DNA of 64,000 nucleotides from an archaeon (lineage in GTDB: Archaea; Thermoproteota; Thermoprotei_A; Marsarchaeales; Marsarchaeaceae): assembly GCA_021800035.1 (NCBI GenBank), contig JAJYZJ010000001.1:18236-82235 (forward strand). Reading direction: 5' to 3'. Positions 38,303 to 48,509 of the stretch are shown here, one piece after another. Position numbers and translations under genes: made by a program. The first letter of the stretch is position 1, and each line of letters begins with the position of its first letter. The notes under the pieces are model-generated. The model worked only from the letters and a program-made list of their open reading frames with translations, did not search any database and was not told where the DNA came from.

Positions 38303-39595
38303 TTGATTGTAGAGGACAAACAGCCTTGTAATATCTCGGGAAATGGTTTGGAGATGGATGGACTCAGTCTCACCACTCTGGCAGACCGTTTCGGGACCCC
38401 TCTCTACGTCACTTCCGAAAGAAGGTTAAGGGAAAACTACAGGAGACTTGCCGAGGCATTCTCCAGCTCTAAGGATGGAGTAAGAATCAACTACGCAGTA
38501 AAGGCAAACTCTAATCCCGCAGTTATTTCAGTCCTCAGACAGGAGGGTGCTGGTGCAGACGTATCCTCCATTGGCGAGCTTCTTGTGGCGAGGTCCGCAG
38601 GTCTATCACCGGAAAAAATCCTCTTCTCGGCGAACTTCGCTCCGAAATCCGAGCTAGAGTATGCCGCCTTGTCCGGAACAACCCTGAATTTTGACAGTCT
38701 AGACCAGTTCCTCAAGGTGGCGGATCTGTGCACCTCTTCGACGGTATCGTTTCGCATCAATCCCGGTGAGGGTAAGGGGGAGTATCCGGGGATTACCACT
38801 GCGGGGAAGGATGCGAAATTCGGTATTCCTGCAGACAGAGCTGCCGAAGCCTACGCGAGAGCCAAAGCGGCGGGTGTCAAGAAGTTTGGGATACATATGA
38901 TGACCGGGTCCAATGTGCTGGATGAAACCTATCTACCTCGCATGACTTCGATCCTGCTCGAGATCGCTTCGAGAATTTGCAAGGGAGTCGCACTGAAATT
39001 TGACTTTGTTGATCTTGGTGGCGGACTGGGAGTACCGTATCATGCAGACCAGCCTCCCCTGAATATTGCCAAGGTTGGACGACAGGTGGTTGAAGTATTT
39101 ACGTCCAAATGCGAAGAATACGAGCTAGGCAATCCTGTGCTTACCTTGGAACCCGGCAGATACCTTGTTGCAGATACTACTGTGCTTCTGGGGCGGGTTA
39201 ATTCCATCAAGAGATACGAGAAAGTATTCATAGGCACTGACGTTGGTATGAATCAGTTATTGCGACCTGCGCTTTACGGAGCCTACCACGAGGTTGCTGT
39301 TGCTAATAGGCCAGGCGAGATGAGATCGCTAAGGGCTGACCTAGTTGGGCAAATTTGTGAAAATACCGATATACTTGCGAGAGACAGGAATCTTCCCCCT
39401 GTGGAGGAAGGCGACATAGTGGTGTTTTATGATTGCGGGGCATACGGTTATTCAATGAGCAACAACTATAACGGCAGACCAAGGGCCGCAGAAGTAATCG
39501 TTTCTCCCCAGGCCCGTGCCCATTTGACTAGGCAACGAGAAGACAATTCCGAATTGACGAGAGGAACGATAGTTCCTCCGCATCTGTTACGTTGA
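38303..39595 (+). CDS. lysA: Diaminopimelate decarboxylase
   Basis: NYAVKANSNPAVI PLP lysine, FVDLGGGLGVPY, EPGRYLVAD, CGAYGYSMSNNYN. Confidence 0.93.
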   Translation: MIVEDKQPCNISGNGLEMDGLSLTTLADRFGTPLYVTSERRLRENYRRLAEAFSSSKDGVRINYAVKANSNPAVISVLRQEGAGADVSSIGELLVARSAGLSPEKILFSANFAPKSELEYAALSGTTLNFDSLDQFLKVADLCTSSTVSFRINPGEGKGEYPGITTAGKDAKFGIPADRAAEAYARAKAAGVKKFGIHMMTGSNVLDETYLPRMTSILLEIASRICKGVALKFDFVDLGGGLGVPYHADQPPLNIAKVGRQVVEVFTSKCEEYELGNPVLTLEPGRYLVADTTVLLGRVNSIKRYEKVFIGTDVGMNQLLRPALYGAYHEVAVANRPGEMRSLRADLVGQICENTDILARDRNLPPVEEGDIVVFYDCGAYGYSMSNNYNGRPRAAEVIVSPQARAHLTRQREDNSELTRGTIVPPHLLR

Positions 39596-39883
39596 CAGTC
39601 GAGAATCCTAGGTAGATAGCGTAGCCGCACACTCGTCGCAACTTAAGCCGAGACATTGGCGGCAGGGCTGTTTGCGCGGGGGAAGTTTTCGTAAGAGAGG
39701 AGAGATGAAGCCAATTCCCACAGTTTCCGAAAAGGTGAAGAAGCGCGTATTGCGGCGTTCAGCGTAGAGAGATGCATTAGATGCAGTAACCGCAGGAACC
39801 GCTTCGAACCTGAAATTGTAGAGGCTATGAATAGCTGGCTCGAAGACAATTTAAGTATAGGGCACCATCCGTAACCGAGTCCC

Positions 39884-41056
39884 GTGAAGGTCGCAATCGG
39901 CGGAATAGACGGATACATAGGATGGGCTCTTGCGATTCACTTAGTGCGTAAAGGGCATACCGTCTCGGGCATTGACAGTTTGATTACTAGGAAGAGAGTA
40001 GAGGAGGTCGGCTCTTGGTCTGCCACACCTATTCTAGAGCCCAAAGCTAGGGTTATGGCTGCAGAGGAAATTTTTGGTTCGAGAATCGAGTATGTAGAGG
40101 GAGACCTCACTGACTATGACACAGTGGAATCGTTTCTGGAGGCTACAAAGCCGGACGCTTTCGTGCACCTGGCCGAGCAAAGATCGGCTCCGTATTCGAT
40201 GATAGATGTAAGGCACGCTGTGGAGACCCAGGTCACTAACATAACAAGCAGCCTTAACCTCGTTTACGCAATTCGTGCCAGATGTCCTGAAACTCACCTA
40301 GTCAAAATGGGAACTATGGGGGAGTACGGGACGCCAGCAATTGATATCCCAGAAGGTTTCTTTGAAATTGAGTATCATGGGAGAAAGGACCGCCTTCCTT
40401 TCCCCCGTATGGCAGGTAGCTGGTATCACTGGTCGAAAGTGCACGACAGCGGTAATATGATGTTTGCAAACAAAATCTGGGGCCTGCAAATTACTGATGT
40501 CATGCAAGGAGTGGTCTACGGCACCCGTACGCCCGATATTGTGGACAAGAGGCTGCTCACCCGTTTTGATTTTGATGAAACTTGGGGCACCGCACTCAAC
40601 CGCTTCTGTGCCCAGTCGGTGCTCGGCATTCCGATGACGGTCTACGGAAAGGGAGGACAGACAAGGGGTTACATCAGTCTCGCGGATAGCGTACAATGCC
40701 TCCGAATCGCAATTGAGAATCCACCGAAGAAGGGGGAATACAGGGTGTTTAACCAGTTTGACGAATCTTACTCAGTACTGGCGCTCGCCAGACTCGTGTT
40801 TGACGTGGCCAAAATGAAGGGTTTGGAGCCTTCGATAGCTAATGTCTCAAACCCGCGGGTCGAAGAGGAGAATCATTATTATAATCCGGCGCATGATTCT
40901 CTCATAAAACTCGGCTACAGGAAGACTAGCTCGCTTGAAGCTGAACTGGAAACGATACTGGACGATCTCAAGTGCTACAGATCGAGGCTCCAGGCAAAAA
41001 AGGAAGTCATTTTGCCAAGGACTTACTGGCGTGAGCCGGAGAACTCTCCACGCTGA
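39884..41056 (+). CDS. agl3: UDP-sulfoquinovose synthase (SQD1/Agl3-like)
   Basis: IGGIDGYIGWALAIHL, FVHLAEQRSAPYSMID, GTMGEYGTPAIDIPEG, SWYHWSKVHDSGN. Confidence 0.9.
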   Translation: MKVAIGGIDGYIGWALAIHLVRKGHTVSGIDSLITRKRVEEVGSWSATPILEPKARVMAAEEIFGSRIEYVEGDLTDYDTVESFLEATKPDAFVHLAEQRSAPYSMIDVRHAVETQVTNITSSLNLVYAIRARCPETHLVKMGTMGEYGTPAIDIPEGFFEIEYHGRKDRLPFPRMAGSWYHWSKVHDSGNMMFANKIWGLQITDVMQGVVYGTRTPDIVDKRLLTRFDFDETWGTALNRFCAQSVLGIPMTVYGKGGQTRGYISLADSVQCLRIAIENPPKKGEYRVFNQFDESYSVLALARLVFDVAKMKGLEPSIANVSNPRVEEENHYYNPAHDSLIKLGYRKTSSLEAELETILDDLKCYRSRLQAKKEVILPRTYWREPENSPR

Positions 41057-41903
41057 GCCGGGAAATCTCGAGCGAACGCAGATAGTTCTCGGGACTACCC
41101 ACGCTCAGCCATTTGGGAGTGGTTTCGTCGAGTTCTATCGCATAGACTGTCTTCCCTGTGCGGACCATCTCCATCACGCCATCTGTCAGCTCAATCTCGC
41201 CAGTTCTACCCGGTCGAGTGCCTGAAAGCGCGTCCATCAGTGCACTGCCAAACGTATAGACCGCGGTGAGTCCGTGGTTGGAAGGAGGATTTTCAGGCTT
41301 CTCGACCAAAGAATTTACCCTGAGCAGTCGTTCTCCCCCCTTCATTTCATGAGTTCCAGAGACGATTCCGTAGGCCGTGGGGTTCTCGACGACTCTGGTG
41401 AGCACGGTTGCAGAAGGCGCAAAGGTTGTGTGCACTTTGAGCAGCCTTTGGAGAGTCGGGACACCGTTTAGGAGATAACCATCGCCAGCATGTAGAAGAA
41501 AGCTATCCCCTGATACAAACTTCCGTGCCTTGAGTACCGCATCACCGAATCCGTTGGGCAGAGTCTGTTGGACATACTCTATGTTTACATCCGCAAGAAT
41601 CCGTCTCAGCTCCTCCAGCTCTACAGAGTATTTGCTGGCGCCTATGAGGTACTTTATATACGATGGTTCCAGTGTGAAATAATCCTTTACCATATGTTCA
41701 CTCTTGCGTACGACAATACAAAAGGACCTGATTCCAACTCTGTAAAGTTCTTCTAGAATCAGGTGAATTACTGGCTTGAGTGATATCTGTCCATCCGAAC
41801 CTCGGGTAACTAGCGGGAGCATCTCTTTGCGAATCCCCCGCGTCAAGGGTAGCATTCGGGAGCCCTCTCCGGCAGCCGTGATGACGCACTTTTCAATTTT
41901 CAA
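41007..41903 (-). CDS. UTP-glucose-1-phosphate uridylyltransferase-like nucleotidyltransferase
   Basis: VITAAGEGSRMLPLTRGIRKEMLPLV, LHAGDGYLLN, SLVEKPENPPSNHGLTAVYTF. Confidence 0.9.
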   Translation of the reverse strand: MKIEKCVITAAGEGSRMLPLTRGIRKEMLPLVTRGSDGQISLKPVIHLILEELYRVGIRSFCIVVRKSEHMVKDYFTLEPSYIKYLIGASKYSVELEELRRILADVNIEYVQQTLPNGFGDAVLKARKFVSGDSFLLHAGDGYLLNGVPTLQRLLKVHTTFAPSATVLTRVVENPTAYGIVSGTHEMKGGERLLRVNSLVEKPENPPSNHGLTAVYTFGSALMDALSGTRPGRTGEIELTDGVMEMVRTGKTVYAIELDETTPKWLSVGSPENYLRSLEISRLSVESSPAHASKSLAK

Positions 41904-42144
41904 CTGTCGCGGTCACTACCACCGATATCTTGAAGTTCGGAAATCGGTTGCTCGCTTGGCTTTTATGCATTATGAACCCAGAGTAGCAGTGCCTCTTACA
42001 TAACTCGCTTAAGGTTCGTTTCAGCCGAAATCCTAAGGCTACTGGGGAAGCTTGGAAATGCTGAACAGACGAAACATGTATGCTTGGCTCATGTGGCAAT
42101 TAGGCACCTGGCAATAGACCGACGGGCGTAGACTTACGTCCTCG

Positions 42145-42280
42145 CTACCGGCCGAAAAGTGCCCCACCGTTCACTTGGATAAACCGGGGCGTGATGTGCG
42201 ATGCGCCTCCCGAAGCCAGAGAATACACCGCTTCTGCAGTATCTCAGGACGGCCGGCCCTGCCTTGCAGGATCTCAGTTC
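42145..42280 (-). pseudogene. 3' remnant of a short-chain dehydrogenase/reductase gene
   Basis: Minus frame reads AGRPS*DTAEAVYSLASGGASHITPRFIQVNGGALFGR*, the typical SDR C-terminus, with an internal stop. Confidence 0.65.
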
Positions 42281-42412
42281 TGGGCTACGTGTCAAACGCG
42301 AAACGCCAATCTGGGAAGTCCACCCAGAGTAGCTGGAACAGAAACGACAGATACTAATTCGGGTGAGTATATCTGTCTCTTTAAGGAATAGAACCCCTGA
42401 GGTATACGTAGA

Positions 42413-43246
42413 TTGAAAGCGTCAGTTATTGTCAGGTTTGCCAGACTGGATGACAGGTCTTCCATACTCCGGCTGGTAGAGCATACGTGGGACTGGGGCG
42501 ACTACATCCCGGAAGTGCTCGACGAATGGCTCAGTGGGAGCGATAGCAGACTGTTCGTAGGCGAGCTGGATTCAGAGATTGTGGCGCTGACACATCTATC
42601 TATCTGCGAGGGCAGAGTAGGCTGGCTGGAGGGCCTCAGAGTGAAAGAGGGCCTCAGAAACCGGGGGATTGCGACTTTGGTTGCCCAGCATATAGCCCAA
42701 TATGCAAGGTCGGAGGGAATCCACAAGCTGAGGATGATGATTTATAGCGACAATTACGCGTCGATTCGGCATGCGAAAAAGTCGGGATTCAGCGTAAGGG
42801 GAACATTCAGGCGCGTTCGTTTTCGGGGAACTTCCTCGACGAGGCCCGTATTATTCTGTAGAACTGCGGAGTGGAGCTCTGTGCCAGCCAACGCCCTAGA
42901 GGATTACTGCGGCTTGCTTTATACTTCCTGGAAATGGCTCGACCTCAATCAAGCTCGCTTTGAAAAACTGGTTGCAAGCGGGAAAGTCTTCTCAGATGGT
43001 GAACAAATATTGATTCACTCTTCTGATTATGCTGATGATAACGCCAAACGCTGTGCGGAAGTAGGGTTTACGTCATCTATGGACGAGGCTCTGGTAGGGA
43101 GTCTGGCATCATCTCTTGTAAAGACCGGATATCAAACAGTAGAGTTTGTCATACCTTCGAACTGGTACTTTTCCAAAGAAGAGTTCAGCGAAGATATTAT
43201 AGATGAGAATCGCCATGAGCAGCTCATCTTCGAACGCGAGCTCTAG
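42413..43246 (+). CDS. GNAT-family N-acetyltransferase
   Basis: LEGLRVKEGLRNRGIATLVAQHIAQYARSEGIHKLRMMIYSDNYASIRHAKKSGF. Confidence 0.85.
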   Translation: MKASVIVRFARLDDRSSILRLVEHTWDWGDYIPEVLDEWLSGSDSRLFVGELDSEIVALTHLSICEGRVGWLEGLRVKEGLRNRGIATLVAQHIAQYARSEGIHKLRMMIYSDNYASIRHAKKSGFSVRGTFRRVRFRGTSSTRPVLFCRTAEWSSVPANALEDYCGLLYTSWKWLDLNQARFEKLVASGKVFSDGEQILIHSSDYADDNAKRCAEVGFTSSMDEALVGSLASSLVKTGYQTVEFVIPSNWYFSKEEFSEDIIDENRHEQLIFEREL

Positions 43247-44190
43247 TTTTTGAAGAATTTGAACCTCTTAAATTTCAGGCCTACTTTCGCTCCTATCTCA
43301 GGCGAGAAACTGGTCTCCACATCCGCCCACCAGTTGTCCCAGCGGACTCTCACCCGGAAGCCTGCCGGAGAATTCTGCACTGCATCCACTTCTGCGTGGA
43401 ACTCGGCAAGCGCGGGCTCAGTGAGATCTGCCTCTTGGGGTAGGAAGCAAAGCCTGCCGCCGTTATAGGGGATTGAATTGTACCCCATGAACCAGGCCAC
43501 AAATTCGTTCGCGGGGTTATCTACCACATCGCGTGCCGCTCCCTCCTGCTCAAGAGCGCCATCATTGATAACCACGAGATGGTCGGCCAATCCGAGCGCT
43601 TCGATGTGGTCATGAGTGACGTGAATCACTGTGAGTTTCTGCTGCTGCTGGATGTGTTTCACCTCCCACCGGAGCGAATCCCTTAGCCTGGCATCAAGGC
43701 TAGAAAATGGCTCATCCAGCAGAAGTAGCCTCGGATTCGGCGCTAGCGCGCGAGCAAGGGCAACCCTTTGTTGCTGACCCCCGCTGAGCTCGCTTGGTTT
43801 GGAATCCAGACGACTGTCAATCTCCATCAGTTTCGCGACCTCCTTTACTCTCTCCTCTATTTCTGCGCGAGGAACTTTTCTAACCTGAAGCCCGAACGCG
43901 ATATTCCCGGCCACCGTCATATTAGGAAACAGCGCAAGTGATTGAAATACCATCCCGATGTTTCGCTTTTCAGGGGGTTCATGGACTGGCTTCCCGTCGA
44001 AGAGCACGTTTCCGCTGAGCGGTTCCTCTAGGCCGGCGACGAGCCTGAGTAATGTGCTCTTTCCACTTCCAGACGGCCCCACGACGACGGTAATCTTGCC
44101 GTCAGGAGCTACCATGTTAAGGCCGTTCAAGGCTGAAATATGGCCATATCTCATGGAGACGTTCTGGAGCCTGACTTCCAAGTCAATCAC
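43243..44190 (-). CDS. ABC transporter ATP-binding protein (thiamine/iron/spermidine type)
   Basis: GPSGSGKSTLLRL, LSGGQQQRVALARAL, LLLLDEPFSSLDARLR. Confidence 0.93.
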   Translation of the reverse strand: MIDLEVRLQNVSMRYGHISALNGLNMVAPDGKITVVVGPSGSGKSTLLRLVAGLEEPLSGNVLFDGKPVHEPPEKRNIGMVFQSLALFPNMTVAGNIAFGLQVRKVPRAEIEERVKEVAKLMEIDSRLDSKPSELSGGQQQRVALARALAPNPRLLLLDEPFSSLDARLRDSLRWEVKHIQQQQKLTVIHVTHDHIEALGLADHLVVINDGALEQEGAARDVVDNPANEFVAWFMGYNSIPYNGGRLCFLPQEADLTEPALAEFHAEVDAVQNSPAGFRVRVRWDNWWADVETSFSPEIGAKVGLKFKRFKFFKN

Positions 44191-45769
44191 TGAACCTGAG
44201 AATTAAAAAGTAAGCGCCCACGGTTATGAAGATAAGCATCGCGGCAAGCGCGGCTGCTGCGCGAAATAACCTGAGACCGAGTAGGGCGTATATCGCGAGA
44301 GGGATGGTTGTGTAGGCGGGGGTGTAAAGGACTGAGGTCGCGGCAAATTCTCCGATTCCAATTGCAAACGCTATTACTACAGAGCTGACCAACGCCCCAC
44401 GAGCGCTGGGGAGCTCAACCTCCAGCAGTGTTGACAGTTTCCCTGCACCCAAGAGAGCGCTGGCAGAGGCAAGATTCTTAGGTAGCGGCTCCAAGCCGTT
44501 CGAGAGAAAACGTAACGAGACGGGCAGGGCGACCGCGCACTGAGCAAACACGATGGTGGGCCATACTAGGTCGAACACAGCGAATCCGCTCAAAGCTAAG
44601 TATATAGCAAGTCCAATCGTAACTGGCGACACAGCGACTGGAAGCACAAGCGCCAAGTTGTAAAGCCTGGATCTTTCCTGACGCGCGTTGCCTAGCATAT
44701 AGTGCACGGCTCCGACCGAAAGGAAGAACGTGACTCCGGATGCAAGCGTCGCGAACGTTATCGAGTTGATAGCCACTCTATTTACAGAGACACCGAGTCT
44801 CTCCGCGGTCGCAGGCTGGAAAAGCAATGCGAACCCGCGTCCGTCGTTTGCTAAGGCAGATATGACTACTGCAAAGAGGGGATAATCCTCGAACACAAGG
44901 TATGCTAGCAAAAACAGAGAGGCGCAAAGCCTTGCTCTTTTCGAGCTGGCTGGCCAAGGCGCGCTCGAGTTCGCGGTTCTAAAGTCTGGTGTGAGTCTGG
45001 TTTTCCCAGGAAGAATGGCCAAACTGATTGCTACTACCGGAAGTATTTGTATTATGGCCAAAGCTGTCGCGGTCGCTGGGCTGAAGAGTATCCTCTGGTA
45101 TGTGTATATTGCCACTTCTGAGGTATAATGCGAAGGGCCCCCAATAGTGAGCGGAATTACGAAGCCCAAAAAAGAATAGACGAATGCAAAAAACGCGCCC
45201 CCGCCAGCCGCCCCAAGGGTGCTAGGAACGATTATCCTTCTAACTACTTCCAGCAAGGAAGCACCGGAAGTCCTCGCAGCCTGCACAACCTCGCCTGAAC
45301 CAGCAGAAAGCTTTGCTGAAGTAAATAGTGCAACGAGCGGCGAATTGAAAAGCGCGTTAACGGCAATTATTCCGCTGAGACCGTGGGACAATCCCTGTAG
45401 TGGGCTATTTGCAGGATATCCCAAGAGGAATCCCGCTGCCACTGCTACAGACGGAAGCATGAATGGCAAGAGAATTGCTGAAGTATAGGCTGCCCTTCCT
45501 CTGAAAGAGAGGAGTCCGAGCACGATCCCCACGGGATAGCCCATGGCGAGGGCGGCAATCGAGCTGAGCACCCCCTGAAGTAGTGACTGCTCAAGCGAAT
45601 CTACTACAAACCGCTGCATTAGTGTGTGCCCCAGAACCTGGGGGCGAAATGCACCCGTGGACAGTGCCGAGGCGGCGAATGGCCCATATACAATCAAAAC
45701 CTCGTAGATCACGGGGGTCGAGCCTGCTAACACGGTTGCAAGACTCGACCTGCTCATTCGGATGTTCAC
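44183..45769 (-). CDS. ABC transporter permease, fused double-permease (ThiP-like)
   Basis: About 12 TM segments, two BPD permease-like regions (AARTSGASLLEVVRRIIVPST; ASALLGAGKLSTLLEVELPSAR). Confidence 0.85.
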   Translation of the reverse strand: MNIRMSRSSLATVLAGSTPVIYEVLIVYGPFAASALSTGAFRPQVLGHTLMQRFVVDSLEQSLLQGVLSSIAALAMGYPVGIVLGLLSFRGRAAYTSAILLPFMLPSVAVAAGFLLGYPANSPLQGLSHGLSGIIAVNALFNSPLVALFTSAKLSAGSGEVVQAARTSGASLLEVVRRIIVPSTLGAAGGGAFFAFVYSFLGFVIPLTIGGPSHYTSEVAIYTYQRILFSPATATALAIIQILPVVAISLAILPGKTRLTPDFRTANSSAPWPASSKRARLCASLFLLAYLVFEDYPLFAVVISALANDGRGFALLFQPATAERLGVSVNRVAINSITFATLASGVTFFLSVGAVHYMLGNARQERSRLYNLALVLPVAVSPVTIGLAIYLALSGFAVFDLVWPTIVFAQCAVALPVSLRFLSNGLEPLPKNLASASALLGAGKLSTLLEVELPSARGALVSSVVIAFAIGIGEFAATSVLYTPAYTTIPLAIYALLGLRLFRAAAALAAMLIFITVGAYFLILRFSD

Positions 45770-45798
45770 CGCTTGATTGGAGGCACCAGATAGCGTAG

Positions 45799-46893
45799 TC
45801 AGGACATTATGGACTGCCAGTCAGCCAGCCAGACTGTCAGGTTGGCAGCTATTTGCTCGGGGGTGATCAAGTTATTCAGCACCACAGTGTTATTTGCTCC
45901 TATAGCCGCAGAAAATACTGGTGGCAGTGGAACTGCGGTGTCAGCCGGGAAGACCCACTCTCCCTCCGGGATCAGGGACTGCACCTGCGGGCTCAAGAGC
46001 CAGTTTTCGAAATCTTCGGCCAGTTTCACATGTTTCGCCCCCCGAACAATCCCCATTCCCTCTATCTCAAGCCATGTGTAAGCTTCTCCGCCGTAGTGCA
46101 TAGCGGCGCTGGAACAACCGGGATACCCTCCAAATACCTTGAAATAGGCCGGATCTCCTCCGTAACTAACTGCCAAATTGCGCCCGTCCGTAGGAAATAT
46201 GCTGAAAGCCGTGCCCCAATCGGGGGCCACTTCCGCGTAGGGCTTCACCTCCTTCCACCAGGTCTCCCAGTTCTCATGCAGCACTTCCTGATAGAAGGCG
46301 ATTTCGTAAAGCAGGAAGCTTTCACCCGTAGAGTCGACCGTAGGATTTTCCAAAACCAGTTGTTTAGCCAGTGAGGGCGTGGCCAGCTCTGTGAAGCTCA
46401 GGTTAGAACCGAAACCCGCGCTCTGATTACAGTAGTCCAGCGTGATTGGTGAATATTCATATGGAACAAGATAGTGCGCCGGGCTCAAGTCGTTCATGAG
46501 ATACTTCGGTACCTCGCCTAGGTTTGGAGGTGAATAGTTTAGCAACACCCCATGGGAAACCGCTTGGGTTACTTGGAGGTTGGTAAGACCCACAACGATG
46601 TCAGCTCGTGGGTCTGCTTTCTGCTGTATAAGTGTCTCAAGCATGCTACCCGTGTCCGAAAATCTATCCACAACTAGGTTGACATGGTAAGTGCGCTCGA
46701 AACCTCCGAAGACAGTGTTGTTCACCTGTGTTACATTCTGAGCATCCGCAAAAAGGGAGCTATAGGTATAGATTGTGAGCGTTGGAAGGGAGGAATGGTT
46801 TTGTGTAAAGGTTGTAAAGGAGTAGTAGCTCAGCGCCACGATGACCAGTACCACAGCAGCAATGAGAATTTTGCTACTATGCGAGAGCTGCAT
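45799..46893 (-). CDS. ABC transporter substrate-binding protein (ThiB-like)
   Basis: N-terminal TM/signal; LTIYTYSSLFAD; NPTVDSTGESFLLYEIAFYQE; WWKEVKPYAEVAPDWGTAFSIFPTDGRNLAVSYGGDPAYF. Confidence 0.8.
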   Translation of the reverse strand: MQLSHSSKILIAAVVLVIVALSYYSFTTFTQNHSSLPTLTIYTYSSLFADAQNVTQVNNTVFGGFERTYHVNLVVDRFSDTGSMLETLIQQKADPRADIVVGLTNLQVTQAVSHGVLLNYSPPNLGEVPKYLMNDLSPAHYLVPYEYSPITLDYCNQSAGFGSNLSFTELATPSLAKQLVLENPTVDSTGESFLLYEIAFYQEVLHENWETWWKEVKPYAEVAPDWGTAFSIFPTDGRNLAVSYGGDPAYFKVFGGYPGCSSAAMHYGGEAYTWLEIEGMGIVRGAKHVKLAEDFENWLLSPQVQSLIPEGEWVFPADTAVPLPPVFSAAIGANNTVVLNNLITPEQIAANLTVWLADWQSIMS

Positions 46894-46990
46894 GCTTATT
46901 GCGTCTCTACACGCCCATATAAGGCCATTTATAACCGGTTTATAACAGATACCTTAATTGCACTGACCAGGAAGCTAGTAATAAGGAGAC

Positions 46991-47662
46991 ATGGGGGCTA
47001 GACCACTTCCTCGGATTTTCTATGCGCGCGACACGCTAGAAGTTGCAAAGGACCTGCTTGGCAAAGTTCTCGTGCGCAGCGCCGGAGACCGCAAGTTGGC
47101 TGGAAGAATAGTCGAAGTGGAGGCTTACAAAGGACTGTCAGATCCAGCCAGCCACGCATATCGTGGAGAGAACGGCCGGGCACGTTTGATGTTCGGCGAA
47201 GTGGGAAGATGTTATGTATACTTTGTCTACGGAAACCACTACTGCGTTAACGTGGTAGCCAAGTCATCAAGGGCCAGGGCAGGGGCTGTGCTGCTCCGTG
47301 CCCTTGAGCCGCTCCAGGGTGTGGATGTGATGCGATGCAACAGAGGAACGGAAGACAAATTCAGACTTACAAGTGGACCAGGTAGGCTTACCAAGGCCAT
47401 GGAGATTGATCTGAAACTTTATGGAACGGACCTGACCAAGCTTGGGGGTCTTTACATAGGAGATGGAAGCCTGCGATCAGAGGAGGTCATAGTTACGGCG
47501 GCCAGGGTCGGAGTTACACGGGCGGCGCAGAGACCATGGAGGTTCCTGATAGCGGGCTCTGAATACGTATCTGTCAGCCCAGGGCAAGATGCAGCGTCAA
47601 AAACGCAACTACCCCTGAAAGCAGGGCTACCGCAAGCCAAGAGCCGACGGTATAGGCAATGA
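46991..47662 (+). CDS. 3-methyladenine DNA glycosylase (AAG/Mpg family)
   Basis: ARDTLEVAKDLLGKVLVR, GRIVEVEAYKGLSDPASHAYRG, YVYFVYGNHYCVNVV. Confidence 0.92.
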   Translation: MGARPLPRIFYARDTLEVAKDLLGKVLVRSAGDRKLAGRIVEVEAYKGLSDPASHAYRGENGRARLMFGEVGRCYVYFVYGNHYCVNVVAKSSRARAGAVLLRALEPLQGVDVMRCNRGTEDKFRLTSGPGRLTKAMEIDLKLYGTDLTKLGGLYIGDGSLRSEEVIVTAARVGVTRAAQRPWRFLIAGSEYVSVSPGQDAASKTQLPLKAGLPQAKSRRYRQ

Positions 47663-48506
47663 GTGGACGGTTGATAATCCAGAGCTTGGTTGACATCCCA
47701 ACTCCAACCATCGAACCCACGAGCGCCATTGTTACGGACATGGGTATTCCGGCCAGAGTCGACGCCAGCATTACGAAGGAACTCGAAATGAAGCTTGCAA
47801 GAACTCCACTCGGAGAAAGCCCGACAAAGCTCTCTCCAATCGTGGGTGCAAGGGTCTTCCCTACGGCGGTCACGCCGACAACGCAGAACGCCACGAGCGC
47901 GATTAGCACGAGTGGGTCGGGTGAGCTTACTGCGGCATATGTTCCGAAAATCATGCCAACGTTGTTCGCACCTAGGGTAAATGTCACATAAAGCATCGAA
48001 ACTTGCGTGAGTGTACGGTTGATTATGTCAATTCTCAATACGTTCATCCTCTCGTAGACCGCCCGAAGTAGCTTCTCAAGAGCGAATGCAAGCAGCCCCC
48101 CAATTAACGGAGCCGCGAGCCAAGAGGAAAGTATCTCTATGGCGACCAGGCGGTGGACTCCGAAACCCAGAGCTAGACTTGCTCCAATGAACGCACCGAC
48201 TGCGGATACGCTCAGGCTCACCGGTAGCTTGCCGAGCGTGAGCACTAGGATGAGCACGAAGCTCAAGAGAAACACAAAGGTCACTGCGTCAGGGGAACGT
48301 AACAGAGAAAGTGAGTCAACGAGGCTGTACTGCATTTCTCTCCAGCCTAATGCGGAACCCAGGGCCAGGCCTATCACTGTCCACAGAGCCCCCCGCCTAT
48401 AACTGAGAGCCCCTGAGCCTACGAGCCCTCCTACCACAACAGGGCCATTGTTCCAGCCGAAAACAAATGCCAGCAGCATCGCACTGGCAAATAGCAGTAG
48501 GAGCAA
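47574..48506 (-). CDS. Inorganic phosphate transporter, Pit family
   Basis: FVFGWNNGPVVVGGLVGSGALSYRRG and repeated GANNVGMIFG Pit signature. Confidence 0.88.
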   Translation of the reverse strand: MLLLLFASAMLLAFVFGWNNGPVVVGGLVGSGALSYRRGALWTVIGLALGSALGWREMQYSLVDSLSLLRSPDAVTFVFLLSFVLILVLTLGKLPVSLSVSAVGAFIGASLALGFGVHRLVAIEILSSWLAAPLIGGLLAFALEKLLRAVYERMNVLRIDIINRTLTQVSMLYVTFTLGANNVGMIFGTYAAVSSPDPLVLIALVAFCVVGVTAVGKTLAPTIGESFVGLSPSGVLASFISSSFVMLASTLAGIPMSVTMALVGSMVGVGMSTKLWIINRPLIAYTVGSWLAVALLSGVVAFLTLHLALG

Positions 48507-48509
48507 ACC

